Source: Cyclobacteriaceae bacterium (lineage in GTDB: Bacteria > Bacteroidota > Bacteroidia > Cytophagales > Cyclobacteriaceae). Taken from it: a stretch of 33,674 bases of DNA. Location: the NCBI GenBank assembly GCA_029858965.1, contig JAOUDZ010000041.1:1-33674 (forward strand), read 5' to 3'. Under the pieces are notes generated by a model. It was not told the DNA's origin. It made no database searches and saw only the letters and a list, made by a program, of their open reading frames with translations. This document shows positions 15,297 through 23,136 of this stretch, piece after piece. The translations under genes were made by a program, and so were the position numbers. The number at the start of each line of letters is the position of its first letter. Positions within the stretch are counted from its first letter, which is position 1.

Positions 15297-16844
15297 ATGA
15301 AAGTAGAAGTAGCCCATTTAACCATGTCTGACTTCCTTGACTTAAAGGAAAGTATGCTGGAGTCGTATACAGCCTGGGGAGCCTATTGGCGCGATCATCA
15401 GATAGTGCATTTATTGAAAATTTTTCCTGAAGGTCAGCTGTGTATAAAGGTAGATGGAACCTTGGTTGGTGCGGCCCTCTCTCTGATCATTGACTATAAG
15501 CAGCTGGGCGATAACCATACCTATAAGGATGCCACAGGCGATTACACTTTCAGTAGCCATGATCCGGATGGTGACGTTCTATACGGAATTGAAATATTTA
15601 TCCGGCCGGAGCATCGCGGGCTGCGGTTGGGCAGGAGGATGTATGATGCCCGTAAAGATTTGTGCGAAAAACTAAACCTTCGGGCGATTATTGCCGGAGC
15701 ACGGCTACCACGGTATGGTGAGCATGCTAAAGATCTTAGTCCGAAGGAGTATATAGAAAAGGTGAAGCACAAAGAATTGTATGATCCTACGCTCACTTTT
15801 CAATTAAGCAATGGGTTTCATGTGCGTAAAATCCTAAAAGGATACATGCCCGGTGATGCGGAATCATTAGAATACGCAGCGCTGATAGAGTGGATCAATA
15901 TTTACTATGAGCCGAAGCAAAATTTATTGAATGAGAAAAAGACAAATGTGCGGCTTGGCCTGGTGCAATGGCAAATGAGGCCGTTTAAAGATTTTGAGTC
16001 GTTGTGTGAACAGGTCGAATTTTTCGTAGATGCAGCCTCAGGATACGCGGCAGATTTCATACTGTTCCCTGAATTCTTCCACGCCCCATTGATGGCTGAG
16101 TACAATCATTTGACAGAAGCTGAAGCCATTCGGGGCTTAGCGAAATATACAGCGCCGTTGAAAGAAAAATTTTCACAGCTGGCCATTGCTTACAACACCA
16201 ATATTATTACGGGAAGTTTTCCTGATCTGCGGGATGGAAAACTTTACAATATCGGTTATCTCTGCCACCGGAATGGAACGACGGAGGAATTTCAAAAAAT
16301 TCACATCACATCAGGTGAACGTGAAGCCTGGGGACTGGTTGGAGGAGATACGTTAAGAACTTATGATACTGATTGTGGAAGAATTGGCATTCTGATTTGC
16401 TACGACGTGGAATTTCCGGAATTACCGAGGTTACTGGCAGAAGAAGGAATGCACATTCTTTTTGTCCCGTTCCTTACAGACACGCAAAATGCTTACTCGC
16501 GTGTGAGGATTTGCGCACAGGCAAGGGCAATCGAAAATGAGTGCTTTGTCGCTATTGCGGGAAGTGTTGGTAATTTGCCAAAGGTGAATAACATGGATAT
16601 ACAATATGCTCAGTCCGCTGTTTTCACGCCTTCTGATTTTTCATTCCCGACCAATGGTGTTAAGGCAGAGGCTACGCCAAACACGGAGATGACGCTTGTG
16701 GTGGATGTGGATCTTGAATTGCTGAAAGAACTTAATCACAAAGGTTCTGTAACTAATCTAAGGGACAGGCGGAGGGATATTTACCGATTGGAGGCTGTAG
16801 GTAAGAAGCAATGGATAGGAGACCTGGACCTGGCTGTTTCATAG
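15297..16844 (+). CDS. GNAT acetyltransferase-carbon/nitrogen hydrolase fusion protein
   Basis: The 515-aa protein joins a GNAT domain (about 1-205; acetyl-CoA loop HRGLRLGRRM at 106-115) to a nitrilase-superfamily amidase (about 216-495). The catalytic triad of the second domain is visible as Glu259 in LFPEFF, Lys334 in FQKIHI and Cys368 in ILICYDVEFPE. The same fusion is widespread in Bacteroidota and Firmicutes and is usually annotated only by its two domains. It presumably acts on an amine/amide pair, but the substrate is unknown. The start is 54 bases after the USP gene, so it could share a transcript with it, and the YtxH-like gene follows after 66 bases. Confidence 0.93.
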   Translation: MKVEVAHLTMSDFLDLKESMLESYTAWGAYWRDHQIVHLLKIFPEGQLCIKVDGTLVGAALSLIIDYKQLGDNHTYKDATGDYTFSSHDPDGDVLYGIEIFIRPEHRGLRLGRRMYDARKDLCEKLNLRAIIAGARLPRYGEHAKDLSPKEYIEKVKHKELYDPTLTFQLSNGFHVRKILKGYMPGDAESLEYAALIEWINIYYEPKQNLLNEKKTNVRLGLVQWQMRPFKDFESLCEQVEFFVDAASGYAADFILFPEFFHAPLMAEYNHLTEAEAIRGLAKYTAPLKEKFSQLAIAYNTNIITGSFPDLRDGKLYNIGYLCHRNGTTEEFQKIHITSGEREAWGLVGGDTLRTYDTDCGRIGILICYDVEFPELPRLLAEEGMHILFVPFLTDTQNAYSRVRICAQARAIENECFVAIAGSVGNLPKVNNMDIQYAQSAVFTPSDFSFPTNGVKAEATPNTEMTLVVDVDLELLKELNHKGSVTNLRDRRRDIYRLEAVGKKQWIGDLDLAVS

Positions 16845-16910
16845 CCGCTGATCATTGCACCGGAATATTCTGAAAGGATCAGGATGAAACAGCTTTAACC
16901 AAAATCTGTT

Positions 16911-17126
16911 ATGAAAAATGCAGTACAAATAACAACAGGATTTATTACCGGAGCTTTGTTGGGCAAGTCGCTAGCCTTTCTGTTTACGTCGAAAAGCGGT
17001 TCGAAAATGCGATTGCAGGTTAGCGACTGGGTAAGGACTATAGCCGATACTGTTACTGACATGTACTTAAAGACGAAGCTTGACCTCCTACAGAAAAAGA
17101 GAGAGAATGAAAAGCTTACGGTCTGA
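16911..17126 (+). CDS. YtxH-like small membrane-anchored protein
   Basis: The 71-aa protein has one N-terminal membrane helix (about 6-27; GFITGALLGKSLAFLFTSKS) immediately followed by a basic, amphipathic helical tail with SKMRLQVSDWVRTIADTVTD and a Lys-rich end. The Gly-rich helix, the T/S-K-S-G-S-K turn and the helical tail are the YtxH (formerly gas-vesicle-related) pattern. Members are often induced by stress, and their biochemical role is unknown. The short length is normal for this family. Confidence 0.78.
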   Translation: MKNAVQITTGFITGALLGKSLAFLFTSKSGSKMRLQVSDWVRTIADTVTDMYLKTKLDLLQKKRENEKLTV

Positions 17127-17242
17127 ATATAGGCATTTGCCAGCGTTGTGAATCTTCCGTTCTAACGCAGGGTTATTGTTAGAGTTTTTTATTCTTGTGA
17201 AATTTCGTGACACACAATCTTATTGGCGAGTAAACATATATT

Positions 17243-18520
17243 ATGGAAATTTGGATTATCGCTATTTTTTGCGTTGGGTATCTCCTGATTGCACTGGAAC
17301 ACACAATTCATATCGACAAAACGGCCACAGCGCTTGTTACCGGTGTGCTTTGCTGGACGGTCTATATCCTCAATGCAGATACCCATATTGTATCAGAACA
17401 GCTCCTTGAGCAGCTTGGGGAAGTATCCGGTATTCTGTTTTTCCTAATGGGCGCAATGACGATTGTGGAGTTGATAGACTTGCACGATGGGTTTGAAATC
17501 ATCAACAGGAATATTACGACGCGTAACAGGCGAAAACTGCTGTGGATTATTTGCCTGCTTACCTTTGTATTATCACCAGTGTTGGACAATCTCACTACAA
17601 CAATAGTGATGGTGACACTTTGTATCAAGTTGGTAAACGAAAAACACAGTCGGTTGCTCTTTATCGGGATGATCATCATCGCTGCAAATGCGGGTGGTGC
17701 ATTTTCTCCGATTGGCGACGTGACCACCACTATGCTTTGGATTGGCGGGCAGATCTCAACGGCGGCGATTGTGGAAATGTTACTCTTGCCAAGTGCGGTA
17801 AGTCTTCTTGTCCCGCTCACGATTGCAACCTTTATGGTAAAAGTAGAAATGCAGGCGGTGCCTGATGAAGTGGAAAATAAGTCACCCATGGGCGCAACGG
17901 CGTTTGAACAGCGACTCGTCTTTGTAAGCGGAATTACAAGTTTGCTGCTCGTACCCATATTTAAGACGACTACCCATCTGCCGCCATTCATGGGCATGAT
18001 GCTGGCCCTGGGCGCGCTTTGGATATTGACGCAACTCATTCACCGAAAGAAAGATCAAACCGAAAAACAGAAGCTCTCGGTTATACGTGCCCTTGAGCGC
18101 ATGGATGTGCCAAGCGTCTTGTTTTTCCTGGGAATACTTCTTGCCGTTGGTGTGTTGCAACATACGGGTCAGCTTGCGGAATTGGCATCGACACTGGGCA
18201 CCACGTTCAAAAGTGAAAAGCTCATTTTGACAATCATTGGAATGGCTTCTGCTGTGGTTGATAATGTTCCCATTGTCGCGGCGACGATGGCCATGTATTC
18301 TTTGGACGCATACCCTATGGATCATTCCTTTTGGTTGTTGCTGGCGTATTGTGCCGGAACAGGGGGTAGTCTATTGGTCATCGGCTCCGCTGCGGGTGTG
18401 GCCGCGATGGGACTGGAAGATATTTCATTTGGCTGGTATCTGAAGCATATTGCGTGGTTGGCGTTCTTGGGGTATATATCGGGTATAGGGGTCTTTATCG
18501 CTCAGGAAAGTTTTCTATAG
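17243..18520 (+). CDS. nhaD: NhaD-type Na+/H+ antiporter
   Basis: The 425-aa protein consists almost entirely of membrane helices (about 12-13) and belongs to the ion transporter superfamily. Family-typical segments are VSGILFFLMGAMTIVELIDL (about 61-80), SPVLDNLTTTIVMVTLCIKL, NAGGAFSPIGDVTTTMLWIG and the mirrored ASAVVDNVPIVAATMAMYS. The two Asp-containing broken-helix motifs (LDNLTT and VDNVPI) mark the two inverted repeats that form the cation site in this superfamily. It would expel Na+ or Li+ in exchange for protons, consistent with the osmotic and mechanosensitive genes just downstream. The ATG at 17243 is the first in frame that leaves an intact first helix. Confidence 0.92.
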   Translation: MEIWIIAIFCVGYLLIALEHTIHIDKTATALVTGVLCWTVYILNADTHIVSEQLLEQLGEVSGILFFLMGAMTIVELIDLHDGFEIINRNITTRNRRKLLWIICLLTFVLSPVLDNLTTTIVMVTLCIKLVNEKHSRLLFIGMIIIAANAGGAFSPIGDVTTTMLWIGGQISTAAIVEMLLLPSAVSLLVPLTIATFMVKVEMQAVPDEVENKSPMGATAFEQRLVFVSGITSLLLVPIFKTTTHLPPFMGMMLALGALWILTQLIHRKKDQTEKQKLSVIRALERMDVPSVLFFLGILLAVGVLQHTGQLAELASTLGTTFKSEKLILTIIGMASAVVDNVPIVAATMAMYSLDAYPMDHSFWLLLAYCAGTGGSLLVIGSAAGVAAMGLEDISFGWYLKHIAWLAFLGYISGIGVFIAQESFL

Positions 18521-18638
18521 GGGGTCAAAGGCACTTCCGTTGACAGACCACCAAAACAAAAGATTTCGCCCAGGACATAACGCGTCCAACTAATACTTAT
18601 TTTTCATTCACAATAAGACTTAACGTTTGGAGAGCCCA

Positions 18639-19439
18639 ATGAAACTACCTTCACCTATGCGAAATGTCTATTTTGCCGCCCTTCTAACGATTACATTTTG
18701 TAATAAGGTTTCAGCGCAATTTAACGAGACTATTCGGACAGACAGGCCAGGACAGGCGATTGGTCCCTTTACAACAGGCCATGGAATACTTCAAGTACAA
18801 AGTGGATTTGATCATTTTGGTTCCAGGAATGACGGCGACGGCGCAAAGCAGTACGGCTTCCTAAACAATACCGTGCTGCGGTATGGGCTCACAGAGCCTT
18901 TTGAAGTAAGTGTCTTGCTGGAGTACAAGATGGAGAAAGTAAACCAACGAGGAGACGAGACTACGCTCCAGGGCTTAAATGCTTTTGATGTTGGTATGCG
19001 CTACAACATTTATACCGGGAAAGGACTCGTGCCGAGCATTGGTTTTCAAATTAGGGCGAGACTTCCAATGTTAAGTGCCGATTATGAAATTAAAGATCTG
19101 GCACCCAGGTTCATCATTGTTACGAGCCAGCAGCTTACCGAAGTATTTACGCTCATTACCAACTGGGGGGCTTCATGGAATGGAAATAATAGCACACCAA
19201 GAGGCACCTATGTGGTTAATTTATCGTTCCCGTTTAATGCAAAATTTGGCGCTTTCGCAGAAACGTACGGGAGTGTAGGCGGTGATATGTTTGTAATCAA
19301 TTTTGATACCGGCTTTGCATTTTTAGCCACACCTGACCTGCAGTTTGATTGTTACGGCGGGTATGGTGAAAATGGTGGTGTGAAAGACTATTTTGTTAGC
19401 CTGGGTGTGTCATGGAGAACGAAAAGAAATAATATTTAA
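18639..19439 (+). CDS. Outer-membrane transporter-like protein (phenol-degradation MetA type)
   Basis: The protein begins with a signal peptide ending KVSAQ, then FNETIRTDRPGQAIGPFTTG, which is the typical opening of the MetA-pathway/'transporter' outer-membrane barrels of Bacteroidota. Barrel strands follow to a C-terminal YFVSLGVSWRTK. A GGAGAG sequence 4 bases before the ATG at 18639 is one of the few Shine-Dalgarno-like sites in the window, so I prefer it to the in-frame TTG at 18627; this gives 266 aa. The first MscS gene follows after 41 bases, and co-transcription is plausible. The transported compound is unknown. Confidence 0.75.
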   Translation: MKLPSPMRNVYFAALLTITFCNKVSAQFNETIRTDRPGQAIGPFTTGHGILQVQSGFDHFGSRNDGDGAKQYGFLNNTVLRYGLTEPFEVSVLLEYKMEKVNQRGDETTLQGLNAFDVGMRYNIYTGKGLVPSIGFQIRARLPMLSADYEIKDLAPRFIIVTSQQLTEVFTLITNWGASWNGNNSTPRGTYVVNLSFPFNAKFGAFAETYGSVGGDMFVINFDTGFAFLATPDLQFDCYGGYGENGGVKDYFVSLGVSWRTKRNNI

Positions 19440-19480
19440 GAACTTACTGCCGCAAGGCGCACCAAGTAAATCTGTTCCAT

Positions 19481-21334
19481 ATGAGATTATTTGCCGTACT
19501 ACTTATAGGCCTTATCCCGCTCTGCGCATATGCACAAGAACAGGACTCGGCGGCCCTGGCCAAAACTGCGAGACTTGTCAAACAGATGGATAGTATTCAG
19601 CGCGAAGATTCCCTAAAGCGAATGGCGCTTATGCAGGAAATTGAGCGGTTGCAAGGATCGACTGACTATAAAGCACGCGAAGCGCTGGCGCAAAGGCTAA
19701 AAACTTTCCAGCAGGAAGACTCCATAAAAAAAATAAAAAAACTGCAGCAGCTGGAGGCCTTGAGGGCTAAATCTCTTGGATATCCAGTTGCACCTTTTGG
19801 CGATACGCTGTTTATGATCCGTACCTCCATTGCCAGCTTCAGCGCCAAAGACCGCGCCTATGCAATCAGCGATAAGATTCAGCGCCTTTATGACGATAAC
19901 AGGTTCAACCCTGATTCATTGTTGCTACAGCAGTCTGAAACATCCACTGAAATTTTTTATGGCGAAATGATGGTGATAAGTGTCAACGAACTCGAGGCCA
20001 TGTGGTTTGGCAAGAAAACAGAGGAGCTCGCCCTGGAATACCGCGACGTTATGAAGCAGGCTATCCTGGCCGAACGCAAGGAGCACAGCATCATTAATAT
20101 CGTGCTGCGCATTGCCGCGATTGTACTGATCATCGTCGGCATATACTTATTGATACTCCTTATCAACAGGCTGTTCAGAAAACTCAATGCCAAAGTATCA
20201 AGCATAAAGGATCAAATATTGAATGGTATTCGATTCAGGGGGTATCAATTTCTTGATAGTGATCGGGAATTACAGGTGGTTTTATTTATCATCAATATGC
20301 TGCGCCTGCTGATTATCGGGATTGCACTTTATATTACTTTGCCCTTGCTGTTCAGCGTTTTTCCGTGGACACGCGGAATTGCGGAAACGCTTATCGGATG
20401 GGTCATGACGCCGCTGCGGCGGGTATTTGGCGGGCTGATTGCTTACTTGCCCAACTTGTTTACGATCCTCGTGATTGGGGCCGTTACGCACTATGTTGTA
20501 AAGTTCCTGACCTTTATCGCAGGTGAAATCGAAAATGGCGCCTTGTCGCTGCCGGGATTCTATCCCGACTGGTCAAAGCCCACGCTGAATATTGTTAAAT
20601 TTCTGTTATACGCTTTTAGTTTTATTATCATCTTTCCCTACCTGCCAGGATCCGATTCCCCGATTTTTCAGGGTGTCTCTGTGTTTGTGGGAATCCTGTT
20701 CTCACTTGGATCGTCGAGTGCAATATCCAACGCTGTCGCCGGGCTGGTGATCACTTACATGCGACCCTTTAAAACCGGTGATCGTGTAAAAATCGGTGAA
20801 ATTACGGGCGATGTAGTCGAAAAGACTTTGCTGGTAACCCGCATACGGACTGTTAAGAATGAATCGATCACGATACCGAATGCTGCCATCCTGGCGGGGC
20901 ACACCATAAACTACACCATTTCCGCAAAGGAACTCGGACTGATTTTGCACACAAGCGTTACCATTGGTTATGATGTTCCCTGGAAACAAGTGCATGCGCT
21001 ATTGATTAATGCGGCACTCCAAACAGAAGGCATCCTGAATGAAGAGGAGCGGAAACCCTTCGTGCTGCAGACCAGCCTGGATGATTTCTATGTCGCTTAT
21101 CAAATTAATGCCTACACGCGCGAATCGCATAAATTAGCGGGGATGTATTCTGAGCTTCATCAACACATCCAGGACAATTTCAACGAGGCCGGGGTTGAAA
21201 TCTTGTCACCACACTACCGTGCCGCACGGGATGGCAATATGACTACGGTTCCTGCCGACTACTTGCCCAAGGATTATAAGGCGCCGACATTCAATATTTC
21301 AACACAACATAGCGCCACAAAAGAAAAGGAATAA
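19481..21334 (+). CDS. MscS-family mechanosensitive channel with large periplasmic N-terminal domain
   Basis: The 617-aa protein has a signal peptide (1-19), a charged coiled-coil segment (about 25-98) and a periplasmic domain (about 105-200, starting at GDTLFMIRTSIASFSAKDRA). A membrane helix follows (203-229), then several more, and finally the MscS core: pore helix region SSSAISNAVAGLVITYMRPF, beta domain KTGDRVKIGEITGDVVEKTL, and a C-terminal alpha/beta part to about 590. The extra N-terminal part makes it resemble KefA/YbiO-like long MscS proteins, though it is much shorter than KefA. Such channels open on hypo-osmotic shock. It is the first of three adjacent MscS genes, and its TAA is followed directly by the ATG of the second. 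Confidence 0.93.
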   Translation: MRLFAVLLIGLIPLCAYAQEQDSAALAKTARLVKQMDSIQREDSLKRMALMQEIERLQGSTDYKAREALAQRLKTFQQEDSIKKIKKLQQLEALRAKSLGYPVAPFGDTLFMIRTSIASFSAKDRAYAISDKIQRLYDDNRFNPDSLLLQQSETSTEIFYGEMMVISVNELEAMWFGKKTEELALEYRDVMKQAILAERKEHSIINIVLRIAAIVLIIVGIYLLILLINRLFRKLNAKVSSIKDQILNGIRFRGYQFLDSDRELQVVLFIINMLRLLIIGIALYITLPLLFSVFPWTRGIAETLIGWVMTPLRRVFGGLIAYLPNLFTILVIGAVTHYVVKFLTFIAGEIENGALSLPGFYPDWSKPTLNIVKFLLYAFSFIIIFPYLPGSDSPIFQGVSVFVGILFSLGSSSAISNAVAGLVITYMRPFKTGDRVKIGEITGDVVEKTLLVTRIRTVKNESITIPNAAILAGHTINYTISAKELGLILHTSVTIGYDVPWKQVHALLINAALQTEGILNEEERKPFVLQTSLDDFYVAYQINAYTRESHKLAGMYSELHQHIQDNFNEAGVEILSPHYRAARDGNMTTVPADYLPKDYKAPTFNISTQHSATKEKE

Positions 21335-22246
21335 ATGGAGAGGTTATTAAATAATCTAAACATTCCGGCGCAATGGCATCAGCTCATTGTGCTGTCGTTG
21401 TGTATTGTAGTGATCTGGGCGCTAAGCTGGTTCCTGAAACATCAGATATCCAGGGGAAATCTTGTGAATGAAATCAAATACAAAGCCAACAAGGCGGTAA
21501 CGTTTGGCTCTTATGTTGTATTTCTCATAACGGTGATCGTCATCTACAGCGCTAGTTTGCAAGGATTTACCGTAGCCCTTGGTGTCGCCGGTGCAGGTAT
21601 TGCATTCGCGTTACAGGAGGTGATTGCAAGCTTTGCCGGTTGGCTGGCCCTGCTATTCGGCAACTTCTACAAACCGGGGGATCGCGTACAATTGGGAGGG
21701 ACGAGGGGAGATGTAATCGATATTGGTGTGCTGCGCACGACCTTAATGGAAACCGGGGAATGGGTGGATGGCGACTTGTACAGTGGTAGGATTGTGCGCA
21801 TAGCGAACAGTTTTGTCTTTAAAGAACCGGTATTCAACTATTCCAGTGACTTCCCGTTTTTGTGGGATGAAATAACGGTGCCTGTACATCATGGCAGCGA
21901 CTTCGAGATGGCGAGAAAGGCTTTCGACGAAGCGGTGAATGAAGTTACTGGAGACTTCAGCAAGGAAGCTGCTGGAACCTGGCGCATGATGACAAAGAAA
22001 TATCGCATAGAAAATGCGCAGACGGCGCCATTTGTTACATTAACGGTGAATGACAACTGGATAGAATTTACAATCCGATATGTCGTCGACTATAAGCGAC
22101 GGAGAATAACGAAGGACCAGCTGTTCACCAATATCCTGAATAAAGTAAATCAATCTGCAGGGCGGATTGCACTGGCTTCAGGCACGATTGAAATAGCAGG
22201 ATTACCGCCGGTGGCGATATCCATTAAAGACCGTGCCCATGAGTGA
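21335..22246 (+). CDS. MscS-family protein, minimal form (second of three)
   Basis: The 303-aa protein has three membrane helices (about 14-34, 50-70 and 75-105), the last being GVAGAGIAFALQEVIASFAG, then the beta domain KPGDRVQLGGTRGDVIDIGV. The C-terminal region is less typical: it contains a long insertion-like stretch with GDLYSGRIVRIANSFVFKEP and a charged segment around residues 190-235, and ends EIAGLPPVAISIKDRAHE. The pore helix has fewer Gly/Ala repeats than E. coli MscS. It begins on the base after the stop of the first channel gene, and its end overlaps the next gene by 8 bases. Confidence 0.92.
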   Translation: MERLLNNLNIPAQWHQLIVLSLCIVVIWALSWFLKHQISRGNLVNEIKYKANKAVTFGSYVVFLITVIVIYSASLQGFTVALGVAGAGIAFALQEVIASFAGWLALLFGNFYKPGDRVQLGGTRGDVIDIGVLRTTLMETGEWVDGDLYSGRIVRIANSFVFKEPVFNYSSDFPFLWDEITVPVHHGSDFEMARKAFDEAVNEVTGDFSKEAAGTWRMMTKKYRIENAQTAPFVTLTVNDNWIEFTIRYVVDYKRRRITKDQLFTNILNKVNQSAGRIALASGTIEIAGLPPVAISIKDRAHE

Positions 22247-23072
22247 GTTTTTTAATCGCACGATCTTTCAGCGAGGTGATTACGTAATCACTACCGGAAC
22301 ATTGGCCACGGTCATGTTCATATGGCTGTTTGTTCGCGTCATATTGTTATTGATCAAGCGATTCCTGGTGCGGTTCTTCAGCACAACGAAGGGCTATCAA
22401 ATCAGGGCCACGGAAGTCTACTTGTTGGTGAAGTATTTTCTATGGACTGCGGCTATCGTTGCCATGCTCGAAATCGTGGGCATTCACGTTACCTTGCTCA
22501 TTGCGGGATCTGCCGCCTTGCTGGTCGGGCTTGGTCTGGGGCTCCAGCAGATCTTTCAGGATCTCGTTTCCGGTATTTTCATATTGATTGAAGGCATCAT
22601 AAAAGTGAATGATGTGATTGAACTCGATGGTATGGTAGGAAAAATCATCGAAATCAACCTGCGCACATCCAAAGTGCTGACGCGTGATGGCATCATGATA
22701 ATTGTGCCCAACCATAAGTTTATTATAGAAAAAATTACCAACTGGACACATAACTCACAGAGTACACGTTTTAAAGTCGAAGTAGGAGTGGCTTATGGTA
22801 GTGATGTGCAAAAGGTAAAGGCAATTTTGTTGACTTGCGCTCATGAGCATCCCAGAGTGATCAATCATCCGGAGGCTGAGTCAAATAACCCTTTTGTGCG
22901 GTTTGTGGATTTTGGTGACAGTGCCCTTAAGTTCGAGTTATTTTTCTGGACGGATAGCATCTTCCAGGTGGAATTTATCAAAAGTGATTTAAGATTTACC
23001 ATTGACCAGAAATTCCGGGAGCAAGGGGTTACTATTCCTTTTCCGCAACGTGATATCCACATTAAGAATTAA
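22239..23072 (+). CDS. MscS-family protein, third of three
   Basis: The 277-aa protein has helices at about 16-40, 60-85 and 88-120. The third helix contains AALLVGLGLGLQQIFQDLVS and is followed by IKVNDVIELDGMVGKIIEIN and the MscS core motif RDGIMIIVPNHKFIIEKI. The C-terminal beta-barrel end reads EQGVTIPFPQRDIHIKN, the standard family ending. Of the three it is the most canonical small MscS. The frame extends to a GTG at 22233, but the ATG at 22239 is preferred; it overlaps the previous gene by 8 bases, indicating translational coupling. Confidence 0.94.
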   Translation: MSEFFNRTIFQRGDYVITTGTLATVMFIWLFVRVILLLIKRFLVRFFSTTKGYQIRATEVYLLVKYFLWTAAIVAMLEIVGIHVTLLIAGSAALLVGLGLGLQQIFQDLVSGIFILIEGIIKVNDVIELDGMVGKIIEINLRTSKVLTRDGIMIIVPNHKFIIEKITNWTHNSQSTRFKVEVGVAYGSDVQKVKAILLTCAHEHPRVINHPEAESNNPFVRFVDFGDSALKFELFFWTDSIFQVEFIKSDLRFTIDQKFREQGVTIPFPQRDIHIKN

Positions 23073-23073
23073 A

Positions 23074-23101
23074 TTGAAACCCGGCGAAATGTTTAATTTT
23101 G
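23074..23101 (+). promoter_or_regulatory. Candidate promoter of the APC permease gene (TTG - 17 - TAATTTTG)
   Basis: A TTG at 23074-23076 lies 17 bases before an exact TAnnTTTG box at 23094-23101, within the spacing reported for Bacteroidota promoters. Transcription would start near 23107 and leave a leader of about 30 bases before the ATG at 23137. This suggests the permease is separate from the MscS operon. Confidence 0.5.
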
Positions 23102-23136
23102 TTCTACAGGCAAAGGGTTAAATCCACTATTCGTAT

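Noticed and set aside
17362-18039. 225-codon minus-strand frame inside nhaD
   Set aside because: It is the antisense shadow of a clear membrane protein, with Ser/Thr/Ile-rich nonsense composition and no recognisable domain.
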